Source: a virus
Length of the DNA stretch: 34,572 bases
IMG/VR virus record: IMGVR_UViG_3300037041_001506
Location: 1 to 34,572 of that record
Direction: 5' to 3' (one strand)
In this document: piece after piece, positions 7,516-15,275 of the stretch
Layout of the letters: each line of letters opens with the position of its first letter
How positions within the stretch are numbered: position 1 is the stretch's first letter
Position numbers and translations under genes: made by a program
The notes under the pieces: generated by a model
The model's input: the letters and a program-made list of their open reading frames with translations, nothing else
What the model was told of the DNA's origin: nothing
Databases searched by the model: none

Positions 7516-9462
7516 TTACATTGATTGGTCCATTGTCATTTGTTCTTGCGGCATCGTGTCCAGTTGATCTTCATAGCCTTGTGTCATTTCCGGGGGTGTT
7601 CCTTCCGGGGGCGACGGCATCCTTGCTGTATCTATTGTTGGGTTTGGTCCCTGTCCCGGCGCTGGGGGCATGCCTGGGGGCGGGGGTGGTGGCATCGGTT
7701 GGCCAGATAAAACCGCTGCAAGTTCGGGGGGAACCGCCTTCATCATATTGATATGATCCATCATGTGGGCAAGCCCGATCGCCGCAAGCTGCGGGTTTTC
7801 CCTTTCGATGGGATCCGAATAGATCTTGTTGTGCCCTACGATATGTTCGGCGTGAAGGTCCGTAAGCATAATAACCGGCGTTTGGCCTTTTCTTAGCATT
7901 TCATTTTCAGATTTGATCAGAACCGAGTTCGAGAAATCCGATTCGATTTCTTGATCAAGGTTACCGGTCGCCAGGAATGAAATAACCTGTTTTGGGTTAG
8001 TGATAACCCCGTATTGCTGCCAAGATTGCATGAGCTCATGGCGTCCAGATACGGTTTGCGTCATGGGATTTCCAAGATCCACCGAAACCCTTTCGACATC
8101 CATCAAATCCGCCGCTTTAAACGTTTTGATCTGTCCCTTCTTACTGTCCCCCACGATATAAGCAGTCATTTCTTCTGGGCAGAACTTTTTGATGTTATCG
8201 ATTAGACATGTCCCTACATCCCCGGCAAGCTTTGCATAGGATTTCTGCAGATGAGAGACATATTGTATTGCCTGGGCAATGTATAAAGCCTGTCCGCCCG
8301 ATGTCTTTATATTTGGATTTCCTGCCCCTCTTGCAATGTCATTCACGCCCGATAAAAGCTGTTGATCTGCTTTCATGAGTTCAAGCATTTTGAAGTTTTC
8401 GGCAGCGCTACCCGTTAGATTAAGCGCCTGGGGCGGGGAAGCGGAAGTAACCAAGGTTTGCCCATCCGATAGCTTGCGGGTTGTCAGGTTTGGATCTGCC
8501 GACCATATAAGTTGAACCGAGTTATTCAGGTTGTTTGTTACTGTCCCAGAGTAAAGCGAGTTAATTGCTTCTTGCAAGGGAACAAGTTCCACCGTCGGAC
8601 TATCGCCGTACACGGTTTGAAGGAAATCCCCGGCAGTAATGCGAAACAAGGGAACCTTCGCGTATTTCATCGTTTGGTCTAACAATACCTGACCGGCGCA
8701 TATTTCGACAAGCCGCCCCTCGGGTAGGGATGGGGTTCGCCTATGCATGAAAGTATATTTATAGGTGAAATCTTCTTCATCGTCTGACGTGATTATTGTT
8801 TGAATGTCGTTTGGATCTTCATCAATACCGGAAGCTTGGATTTCAAACGCGAAATCTGGGTATTGTGAAGCTAGATCAAACTTGTTTACCTTCTCTCTTA
8901 CGATATGCCATGGGCTTTCCTTCGATATTGTGCATTTCGCCACATCAAACGGCGAAAAGGTGATAAATCGTTGATCCCCCGTTTTAACCACCTGGCTACC
9001 ATCAACCCCGAGCTCAAACCCTTCCGAATAACTCCAAGGACAATAGACATAATATTCAAGCATGATGAGCGCCCCAAGAACCGATTCTGATAGGGTTTCA
9101 TTCATGCATTTTTCATCGTTGTAGTATTCCACAATCCCTTTTGCTAAATCAGATTCGATCGATGATTTCGAGTCCGAGTTCCGGCTACGGGCAGTAAAAG
9201 AGAGTTTGCTTTCGGTGACAAGGATATGAAGCCGACGGACAAGCGATTTGAAATGGTTCACACGGATTCGCGCTACTTCCTCGTCGTCCCTTGTGATCGT
9301 TAGCGTTCCATCTTCATTAAAGCCATAAAAAGTATCGTATGTAATTTTAATGCGCCCGCCATACCCGGACGTAACAAGCCATTTTTTGTATTCATCAAAC
9401 TTCGCTTCGATTTCATCGGCGATTTCTTCAATTGGGGCCGCCGCCCAAAAACGATTATCCAT
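7516..9462 (-). CDS. Portal protein
   Basis: This 648-residue protein lies directly downstream of the large terminase and overlaps it by 8 bases (AAAGGG is the ribosome site), so it is probably translationally coupled. The length fits podovirus portals. The first 130 residues are helical and charged (EIEAKFDEYKKWLVTSGYGG). The middle contains the stem/wing region, with FSPFDVAKCTISKESPWHIV and then LFRITAGDFLQTVYGDSPTV. A long helix follows around residues 375-450 (GGQALYIAQAIQYVSHLQKS). The C-terminal 70 residues are Pro/Met/Gln-rich (PPPPPPGMPPAPGQGP) and probably disordered. Twelve copies would form the DNA channel at one capsid vertex and bind both terminase and neck adaptor. Identification rests on gene order, size and the characteristic mixed helical pattern. 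Confidence 0.85.
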   Translation of the reverse strand: MDNRFWAAAPIEEIADEIEAKFDEYKKWLVTSGYGGRIKITYDTFYGFNEDGTLTITRDDEEVARIRVNHFKSLVRRLHILVTESKLSFTARSRNSDSKSSIESDLAKGIVEYYNDEKCMNETLSESVLGALIMLEYYVYCPWSYSEGFELGVDGSQVVKTGDQRFITFSPFDVAKCTISKESPWHIVREKVNKFDLASQYPDFAFEIQASGIDEDPNDIQTIITSDDEEDFTYKYTFMHRRTPSLPEGRLVEICAGQVLLDQTMKYAKVPLFRITAGDFLQTVYGDSPTVELVPLQEAINSLYSGTVTNNLNNSVQLIWSADPNLTTRKLSDGQTLVTSASPPQALNLTGSAAENFKMLELMKADQQLLSGVNDIARGAGNPNIKTSGGQALYIAQAIQYVSHLQKSYAKLAGDVGTCLIDNIKKFCPEEMTAYIVGDSKKGQIKTFKAADLMDVERVSVDLGNPMTQTVSGRHELMQSWQQYGVITNPKQVISFLATGNLDQEIESDFSNSVLIKSENEMLRKGQTPVIMLTDLHAEHIVGHNKIYSDPIERENPQLAAIGLAHMMDHINMMKAVPPELAAVLSGQPMPPPPPPGMPPAPGQGPNPTIDTARMPSPPEGTPPEMTQGYEDQLDTMPQEQMTMDQSM

Positions 9463-10789
9463 AAGCTAACCCTTTTATTTGTTTAATATGTTCAGGATCT
9501 TTTGGGATAAAAAATATGTTTTCACGTTTTGGTTTTGGTCTTAAATCGGTGACTCGATCCACACAACGAAGCGCATATATCGCAGCTGCCGCGGCATCGC
9601 AATGTCCCAGCGCTTGGCTTCTTTCGTAGTCTGTCCGTTGTTTGTTCAATAGACCACCTTCAATAGTTCTTATAAGTAATTCGCATTCTGGGTTAATAAT
9701 AGCATGATTGTTATAAAAAGCGTTATTAAACAATAAAAGCCCTGCCCCGAAATCGTCCTTCGCGGGCAAAGCTGCAGGCAAACCCAATGATGAGTAGTCT
9801 ATCAATAGCTGACCTGTGGCGTCGAGTATTAGAGTAAGATGATCCGGCCATTTTTCTTTTACCTTGGCTACGATTACAGATGTTGGCGTGTTGTTGTTAA
9901 ACCATAGCTCGGATCTGAAGATTACCCGCCCGCTTCTATGACACCACCCGGCTTCCAGGAAAACGGACAAATCTTGCACACCGCCCGAATCCCCGAATAA
10001 CATCCATTTGATATCCGAAGGGACAAGCGCCTGGACATGAATATCTTTATTAAACGATGGGGCAATACATCGGTTAGTATCGACAAGTATCTTGCAAAAG
10101 AACTCCCTCTGCGCTGTTATCGAAAATTCCCCGCCCACTTCATCTAGTAGCCGTTGCCGCTCACTTGCTGGCAAATCTGATATCGCATCGATCGTGAGCT
10201 CAACGTAAGAGTTCTTTGCCTTTGCTTTTGGGATAAGTTCTTTACTCCAAAAATGTTCCGGTGATTCTGGGGGCGTCGATGGGAAAATGAGTTTGAATTT
10301 TCTTTTCATCGTAGCCGGGACAATGATGGACCGATAAAGATATTCTAGATTTTTGATAAATGCCGCTTCATCGACTATCAAAAGATCTATATTGTTTCCC
10401 CTAAGCGCGTTTGCATTCTTATCAAGCCCTACGAGTTTGATCACCGACCCGTTGCGAAAATGATACTCTTTTTTGCTCGCCTTCCAGATGGGCCTAAGAT
10501 CATCAGGGCAATCGGTAAGAACCCATTCAAATATGGGGCAGATAAAGTTCTCAAGATCCGATAAAAAGGCAGTCGAGTATAGGATCTTTTGCTTTTTTCT
10601 TAACGCCTGCTCAACGGAATAAGTAGCGCAGGTTGTCGATTTTCCAAGCCGCCTAGAAATATTAAACACGGCTAGGTCTACAGCTATCGAATCGATCAAT
10701 TTAAGAAGGGTTTTCTGTTCGGGCCGTAGCTTCCATATAAGGACACCCCGCCGCCATAACTTCGCAATTGTGCTAGCTCTTTCGTTCAT
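9455..10789 (-). CDS. terL: Terminase large subunit (packaging ATPase and nuclease)
   Basis: This 444-residue protein powers DNA packaging and cuts the genome concatemer. The ATPase half shows a Walker A variant SRRLGKST (residues 45-52, Lys50) and a Walker B NIDLLIVDEA (Asp140, catalytic Glu141). A coupling motif STPPESPEHF follows near 171. The nuclease half has the three acidic positions of the RNase H-like fold: LFGDSGG (Asp267), LILDATG (Asp323) and ALGHCDAAAAA (Asp398). The length is typical. It overlaps the small subunit by 4 bases (ATGA) upstream and the portal by 8 bases downstream, so the three are translated together. The packaging style (pac or cos) cannot be told from the sequence. 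Confidence 0.95.
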   Translation of the reverse strand: MNERASTIAKLWRRGVLIWKLRPEQKTLLKLIDSIAVDLAVFNISRRLGKSTTCATYSVEQALRKKQKILYSTAFLSDLENFICPIFEWVLTDCPDDLRPIWKASKKEYHFRNGSVIKLVGLDKNANALRGNNIDLLIVDEAAFIKNLEYLYRSIIVPATMKRKFKLIFPSTPPESPEHFWSKELIPKAKAKNSYVELTIDAISDLPASERQRLLDEVGGEFSITAQREFFCKILVDTNRCIAPSFNKDIHVQALVPSDIKWMLFGDSGGVQDLSVFLEAGWCHRSGRVIFRSELWFNNNTPTSVIVAKVKEKWPDHLTLILDATGQLLIDYSSLGLPAALPAKDDFGAGLLLFNNAFYNNHAIINPECELLIRTIEGGLLNKQRTDYERSQALGHCDAAAAAIYALRCVDRVTDLRPKPKRENIFFIPKDPEHIKQIKGLAYG

Positions 10790-11088
10790 TTAAGCGATTC
10801 TAAAAGCGAGTCGGTTGATGAATCATCGTCCTTTTCGGATACTTCCGGGGGCAGGGGATCGGCGTCCTTAAACTTGGGCTGAATGTAGGGGTATAGGGAT
10901 TGAATTGCTTTCACCATTTCATGATTTCCCTGCCGGATCACCTTCAAGAGTTCTTCGTCGATATTACAGCCAAGATCCATAAGCCGTTCATGTAAACATC
11001 GTTTAAATTTATATGCGTCAACGGTTCGTTTGTTTGGCGTCCCTGCTTTTCTCCCTGCTACTTTTGGCCCACCTTTAACAAATGTCAT
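10786..11088 (-). CDS. terS: Terminase small subunit (DNA recognition)
   Basis: This 100-residue protein lies immediately before the large terminase, overlapping it by 4 bases. The N-terminus contains GGPKVAGRKAGTPNKRT, a basic motif common at the start of short small-terminase proteins. A helical section follows (KFKRCLHERLMDLGC, then EELLKVIRQGNHEMVKAIQ), consistent with an oligomerisation core. The C-terminal 25 residues are acidic and disordered (SEKDDDSSTDSLLESLK), as expected for a tail that contacts the large subunit. The length is at the short end for the family. It would bind the packaging site, which may lie in or near its own gene. Confidence 0.75.
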   Translation of the reverse strand: MTFVKGGPKVAGRKAGTPNKRTVDAYKFKRCLHERLMDLGCNIDEELLKVIRQGNHEMVKAIQSLYPYIQPKFKDADPLPPEVSEKDDDSSTDSLLESLK

Positions 11089-11110
11089 GGTTTCACCTGC
11101 TACCTGTGTG

Positions 11111-11368
11111 CTACTTGTGCAGATTTTTGAAATGAAGCGCTAAATTCACCTGCTGTAATTCGGTTTCAATAGCGTCAATTCTTTTAAGTTCCGATAGCTT
11201 GCCATCGTTTTTAAAATATAGAAGGATTTCATCAAGCGATCTATTCACAGATATAATTGCCAACACGGCAATCGCATACGGTGATTTAAAAATCGCCGCC
11301 GCAAGAGTCGCATAGCAAACTACCGCATAGATAAACGCATTGTCTAAAATCCGCCTACATTTATGCAT
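11111..11368 (-). CDS. Small membrane protein
   Basis: This 85-residue protein has hydrophobic segments around residues 10-27 (DNAFIYAVVCYATLAAAIF) and 30-40 (YAIAVLAIISV). It probably forms a helical hairpin in the inner membrane. Its charged C-terminal tail (KLSELKRIDAIETELQQVNL) looks like a short coiled coil. It overlaps the gene upstream by 8 bases and lies 22 bases before the small terminase. Size and topology would allow a holin, but the endolysin is over 5 kb away and a second coiled-coil/membrane candidate exists at 32702-32911. No family is recognised. Confidence 0.65.
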   Translation of the reverse strand: MHKCRRILDNAFIYAVVCYATLAAAIFKSPYAIAVLAIISVNRSLDEILLYFKNDGKLSELKRIDAIETELQQVNLALHFKNLHK

Positions 11369-11639
11369 CGTATTCCCCTTCTGGAAGCATGCCCGATATT
11401 TCTTGGTTTCTGAGCGCCGCCCAGATCCCTCGTGAACAATGCCCTACAGAACTTGCGGCAAGATCCCCCGCTTTTTGGAGTAGCTTCACGCCAACCACAA
11501 TGCCTTTGTAAACTTCGATTTCTACCGCGACATATAAAAGATGATTCACTTTTGCCGTTGAAAAGAACTTGCCCGACACCTGAATGGGAAGCGCTGGGGC
11601 TTCGGGCTTATCCTCAGTCTTTTTGATGATCTTGCTCAT
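11361..11639 (-). CDS. Hypothetical protein, 92 residues
   Basis: This small protein is of unknown family. The first 20 residues are charged and Pro-rich (KKTEDKPEAPALPIQ). A beta-like core follows (GKFFSTAKVNHLLYVAVEIE, then YKGIVVGVKLLQKAGDLAAS), and the end contains CSRGIWAALRNQEISGMLPE. There is no membrane segment or signal peptide. It overlaps the upstream gene by 26 bases and the downstream gene by 8, so the three small genes between the zinc ribbon and the terminase form one tightly packed operon segment. Coding potential is supported by the overlaps and by the uninterrupted minus-strand order; function is unknown. Confidence 0.65.
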   Translation of the reverse strand: MSKIIKKTEDKPEAPALPIQVSGKFFSTAKVNHLLYVAVEIEVYKGIVVGVKLLQKAGDLAASSVGHCSRGIWAALRNQEISGMLPEGEYDA

Positions 11640-11910
11640 TCGTTGTCTCGCTTGTGCTATAGATATTATTTAGCTCTAGGGCCAGGGATTGCAATACTGT
11701 GTCCACAGAATTTTTCAACTCTGGGTGATCACCGATAAGTTTGTCGAGTGTGGTTCCACATATGGACAGAGCGTTTCCTGCGGCCCGGAGTATATTCCCA
11801 GTGGGCTTTTTTCCCACTAGGTTATCGAGAAGCAGGTATGTAACAAGTGTGGCTTCCATAAACTGCAGCGCGTGTTCTTTTCGGTTTAATCGGACAACTT
11901 TTCCGCTCAT
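11614..11910 (-). CDS. Hypothetical helical protein, 98 residues
   Basis: No family is recognised. The protein is largely helical, with an amphipathic or semi-hydrophobic stretch (FMEATLVTYLLLDNLVGKK) at residues about 17-35, then ILRAAGNALSICGTTLDKLI and a Leu-rich segment. It ends in a polar tail (TSETTNEQDHQKD). CTTGAGGA lies upstream of the start. It overlaps the next gene by 26 bases, an unusually long overlap in this genome, and both frames appear to be used. It is the first of a trio of short genes between the multi-enzyme protein and the terminase. A DNA-packaging or regulatory helper role is possible from position only. Confidence 0.65.
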   Translation of the reverse strand: MSGKVVRLNRKEHALQFMEATLVTYLLLDNLVGKKPTGNILRAAGNALSICGTTLDKLIGDHPELKNSVDTVLQSLALELNNIYSTSETTNEQDHQKD

Positions 11911-11951
11911 ATAACATCCTCAAGGGGGTGAGTAGATCCCCCTATGGTATG

Positions 11952-12044
11952 TCATTTTTTCGGATTAGGGTACAATATTTCGCCACATAGGGGGCAGATA
12001 TCGCCTTTTGTGACCGCACCGCATTTCAAGCAAAGTACAAACAT
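11952..12044 (-). CDS. Tiny zinc-ribbon protein, 30 residues
   Basis: A 31-codon frame encodes two Cys-x-x-Cys knuckles: CLKCGAVTKGDICPLCGE. This is a complete minimal zinc ribbon, followed by ILYPNPKK. A purine-rich AGAAAGGGCGG precedes the ATG, and the gene starts only 12 bases after the multi-enzyme stop. Such stand-alone ribbons usually bind zinc and then protein or nucleic acid. The spacing of the four cysteines makes chance unlikely, but the length is below what most gene finders report. Confidence 0.6.
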   Translation of the reverse strand: MFVLCLKCGAVTKGDICPLCGEILYPNPKK

Positions 12045-12055
12045 ACCGCCCTTTC

Positions 12056-15040
12056 TTAAAAACATGCGCTTTTTACCGACGTATTTTTCACACTACTGGG
12101 ATCTGTCACCATTACTTCTAGTCCCCATCCCGATAGGGTTGAAAACGATTGTCCGCTATCTGTCGTCATTGCGTGCTTCATGCAAGCCGATGCATTGTCC
12201 CAAGACCAAGGAAGATACCCGACACCATTCTTTTGCGCCTGGGTGATGATCTCTTTATATAGTATGGGGGTTTTGCAATCCACCGCGCTTTCCGCAAATT
12301 CAGAAACGACAAACGGGATTTTAAGATCGGCCATCGCTTTATAGGTTTTCTGGATCCGCTCTAAACTCTGATCTGTCCACCACATATGTAGCCCAAACAA
12401 TACATTCGCGTCGAGTTTCATAAGTTCCGGCGCAGCGGCAGCAATCGATAGCTCATCTTGTCCGCAACTACTGGCATCTATGAGAATCGGAACCTTGATA
12501 CCCGCTGTTCTTAGTGCAGTAATTGCCCGTTTATATTCTGATATGTATTCAGAGTAGGGAAGCCCTGAATATCCCATTTCGTTTGCAAAATTAACGATCA
12601 AATACTTTTGGTGTTTCTTGATCAAAGCCACAACATCGGGCTGCGTCCACCAAGCGATCACTTCGCTTACGTCTTTAGCTGACCACATACAAGTTTTATC
12701 CCACAATCCCACGATAGGGATCATTTTGTTATCAACTGCGGTTTTGATTGCGGCATCTAGCTGGGAAACGGTGACCGCCGGAACATCCTTATTCGCATCT
12801 TTAACAACCCAAGATATCCTGACCGAGTTTGCTCCAGTTTTGGCGATTTCACCAAACATTGGAGCCCCATCTCTTGGCGTCCCCGTCCAATCTGTCCAAA
12901 CTGTCATTTGGTTCACGCCCCGAAGTATCAAATCTTTTCCACATGCGTCCTGCAGTCCTGTCCCTTTTACACGAATCGTATCATTTGGAGTCGGAGTCGG
13001 CGGAATGGGCACGGGCGATAACTCTTTGATCTTGGCAAAAATCAGAGCGCCAATTTTGTTATTTCCATCCGTTGAGGGATGAATCCCATCTACCAAATCG
13101 GTTTTTCCCAGCGCTGAAAAGACATCTACAACCTGGATCTTTTCGCCCCGGTTTTGTCTGATTTTGACTAGATCTTTTATGCCTTGATTATAGATGGAAA
13201 CTACAGAGTCCCGGTTTCTGCCGTCAGGTGGGATCGTAACGCCAACTTTGGAAGCGTCGGCGTTCGGTCCCCCTTCGGGTGGAATCGTAGCGACAAATAT
13301 CATGCCATCTGGGGAATTTGCTTTTACGCGATCCAAAATCGTACTTAAGCGAGTTACAACGTCAGTTTCTTTTTCGGCGATCCACCAAGCAACATCATTG
13401 GTTCCGATCATTACAATTGTAAGTTCTGATTTTGGGATCTTAGCAAGCCAGCCCACGATTTCATCTAGCGTATTTACCGTAGTATAGAAGCTATGTCCAT
13501 CATGTTTTGGTTGTGGAGTCTGTGGATATTCATCTGTTAAGGATCCGATGAAATCGGGTTTAAGGTTTGCTGACACCATCTCGTGATAGATAAACGCCCG
13601 CCATCCTGGGTTGTTCGTAATCGAATCGCCCACGGTGTGGATCTGCAGCGCCCCATCTTTGCCGTAGTCAAGCCCCGCCGTGGGAGTCGGTTCTGGGGGC
13701 GGGGGGCATGGAGTCGGTGGACAGGGTTTTGGTTCCGGACATGGCTTGGGATCGGGGCATTTACATTTGCAGGTACATGTCGCAATCCCAGCAGTTTCAC
13801 CTAATATTTTTTTTTTTGCTGATTCTAGCTCTTTTATTTTAACCTTGTAGCCGTCAAATGCCATGACAGCTACCTGAGTTGTGGCTTGCGCGGTTCCGCA
13901 TTTGTTTTGCGCCGTGATCGTAAGAGTTTTGGTTGATGTCGGAGAAAATCTAATGATCGATTCTTTCGGAGTCGCGCCGCCATTAAATGCCGGGTTTGCT
14001 ATCCACTTGTAGGACGTCCCATTGATCGCCTTGGTCCCCATCATGAGAGTTGATCCGGCGCGGATCGATACTGTAGGACCATAGCCGGTTTTTGCGATAG
14101 GCATTGGATCACATGGTGGGGGTGGATCGGGCGTGGGATCTGGAGTAGGATCTGGATCGGGGGTGGGATCTGGATCGGGCGTGGGATCTGGATCGGGCGT
14201 GGGATCTGGAGTAGGGTCTGGATCGGGGGAAGGATTTCCATAGACAACATAGTTCGATTGGGCGCCGATTTTATTCGCACCGAATTTGATTCGCATGTAT
14301 CCCTGTTCGCCCCACTGGGTTCCCCAAGAGTTCCGCATGATCCAATAGCCGTCGCCCCAGCCTACAACGTTCGTTGCATGGTTTAACTCTGTGGATCCAT
14401 CCCCCGACCATATGCCGCCTGTGTAATTCGACATCCCCTGAGAAGCTGCGACACCCACAGAAATAGGACCATGGGCATAGATCGCTTCTTTCATGCTCTC
14501 TACGGATGGGTTATCACCGCCGGGAAGGTAAGCCCATGAAGAAATCTTCTCATGATAAGTAAGCCCACTTTTGCAATTGTCATCTCGTCCGGTATAAGCG
14601 TAGTCGGTTTCGTTTATGCCGCCCCAAGATCCCATGTGCATTTTATGGGCATCGAAAAAGCCGCCCTGGCATCCAAAATCTGTCCCGATGTAGCTTTTGT
14701 TGCAATCCACTAAATATTGCGCCGATAGCGGGCGATTGATCTTAGCAATCGCAAGAGAATCGGAGAATGTCGCTACGATACTCTGCGCCCAACAGGATCC
14801 GCAGTTACCTTGGTTTTTTATTGGAGAAAGCGTAACTTTCTGCCGCCAATCGAATGTTGCTGGAACCTTCATCCCCCTCGGAAGATCGCCTTTCGCGGAT
14901 CTGACAGTGTGAGGAACAAAGTTCTTTGGAACGATTAACCCGGTATAATACTTTTTTCCAGTCTTAGATGTTAATACCGTGACACCATACGCGGGAAGCG
15001 AGACAACCCAAAGCAATACCAAAAATTTGATGATAGACAT
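12056..15040 (-). CDS. Secreted four-domain enzyme: C1 peptidase, Ig-like, SGNH esterase, GH5 glycosidase
   Basis: This 994-residue protein starts with a Sec-type signal peptide (residues 1-19, ending SLPAYG). Residues 55-268 are a papain-family peptidase: Gln77, catalytic Cys83 in NQGNCGSCWAQS, His221 in LNHATN, Asn237 in RNSWGTQWGEQGY. No long inhibitory propeptide is seen. Residues 271-307 are Pro-Asp/Thr repeats. About 315-395 is an Ig/PKD-like domain, and 421-448 a Cys-Lys-Pro linker. About 455-675 is an SGNH hydrolase resembling CE3 acetyl-xylan esterases: GDSIT (Ser473), GTND (Asn548), DGIHPS (Asp651, His654), with HDGHS in between. About 685-990 is a GH5 hydrolase: LRGVN, FANEMG (acid/base Glu821), LHMWW (His885), VVSEFAE (nucleophile Glu914). 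It would hydrolyse proteins, ester groups and beta-glycans outside the cytoplasm. Whether it is a virion part, a matrix degrader or a lysis aid is unknown. AAGGGGA precedes the start. Confidence 0.92.
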   Translation of the reverse strand: MSIIKFLVLLWVVSLPAYGVTVLTSKTGKKYYTGLIVPKNFVPHTVRSAKGDLPRGMKVPATFDWRQKVTLSPIKNQGNCGSCWAQSIVATFSDSLAIAKINRPLSAQYLVDCNKSYIGTDFGCQGGFFDAHKMHMGSWGGINETDYAYTGRDDNCKSGLTYHEKISSWAYLPGGDNPSVESMKEAIYAHGPISVGVAASQGMSNYTGGIWSGDGSTELNHATNVVGWGDGYWIMRNSWGTQWGEQGYMRIKFGANKIGAQSNYVVYGNPSPDPDPTPDPTPDPDPTPDPDPTPDPDPTPDPTPDPPPPCDPMPIAKTGYGPTVSIRAGSTLMMGTKAINGTSYKWIANPAFNGGATPKESIIRFSPTSTKTLTITAQNKCGTAQATTQVAVMAFDGYKVKIKELESAKKKILGETAGIATCTCKCKCPDPKPCPEPKPCPPTPCPPPPEPTPTAGLDYGKDGALQIHTVGDSITNNPGWRAFIYHEMVSANLKPDFIGSLTDEYPQTPQPKHDGHSFYTTVNTLDEIVGWLAKIPKSELTIVMIGTNDVAWWIAEKETDVVTRLSTILDRVKANSPDGMIFVATIPPEGGPNADASKVGVTIPPDGRNRDSVVSIYNQGIKDLVKIRQNRGEKIQVVDVFSALGKTDLVDGIHPSTDGNNKIGALIFAKIKELSPVPIPPTPTPNDTIRVKGTGLQDACGKDLILRGVNQMTVWTDWTGTPRDGAPMFGEIAKTGANSVRISWVVKDANKDVPAVTVSQLDAAIKTAVDNKMIPIVGLWDKTCMWSAKDVSEVIAWWTQPDVVALIKKHQKYLIVNFANEMGYSGLPYSEYISEYKRAITALRTAGIKVPILIDASSCGQDELSIAAAAPELMKLDANVLFGLHMWWTDQSLERIQKTYKAMADLKIPFVVSEFAESAVDCKTPILYKEIITQAQKNGVGYLPWSWDNASACMKHAMTTDSGQSFSTLSGWGLEVMVTDPSSVKNTSVKSACF
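14120..14230 (-). repeat. Pro-Asp coding minisatellite
   Basis: These are tandem imperfect units of about 12-18 bp, read on the plus strand as GGATCTGGATCGGGCGTG, encoding PDPDPT/PDPT repeats in the linker after the peptidase domain. Copy number is likely to vary by slippage or recombination. The linker would be extended and flexible and would tether the catalytic domains apart. Confidence 0.85.
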
Positions 15041-15089
15041 AAATCCCCTTCAAGAAAAATGTAAGGATTTATCTTATCAGGGGTAAGGA

Positions 15090-15275
15090 TTACCGTCTAT
15101 ATTTTGCGTATTCTGGCGGGCCATAAAAGATGAGTATATTATAAGCAAAAGAGTTATTAACGGTTTGGAAAATCATGTCATAAATCGTTGCGAGGTTCAT
15201 TCCTTCGAGAAATTCGTTTACTTTTTCCTCAAGTTCCCACGATGAAGCTGCCGCGATTATTTTAACTTTTAACAT
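15090..15275 (-). CDS. Small protein resembling the Cse60 family
   Basis: This 61-residue protein begins MLKVKIIAAASSWELEEKVN, followed by EFLEGM and a second half built of beta strands (YDMIFQTVNNSFAYNILIFY). The opening strand, acidic helix (LEEKVNEFL) and closing strand pair recall short proteins annotated as sporulation protein Cse60-like, which are widespread in phages and have no known activity there. It overlaps the upstream gene by 7 bases. A pair of GTAAGGAT direct repeats (15061-15068 and 15083-15090) straddles its stop. The family resemblance is from memory of the pattern and is moderate. Confidence 0.6.
   Translation of the reverse strand: MLKVKIIAAASSWELEEKVNEFLEGMNLATIYDMIFQTVNNSFAYNILIFYGPPEYAKYRR

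Noticed and set aside
11944-12246. Plus-strand open frame of 100 codons
   Set aside because: It is antisense to the zinc-ribbon ORF and to the 3' end of the multi-enzyme gene, with no start site.
12618-13082. Plus-strand open frame of 154 codons
   Set aside because: It is antisense to the esterase/glycosidase region of the multi-enzyme gene, has no ribosome site and shows no domain pattern.
14120-14230. Tandem repeats considered as a CRISPR array
   Set aside because: The units are contiguous with no unique spacers and encode an in-frame Pro-Asp linker.
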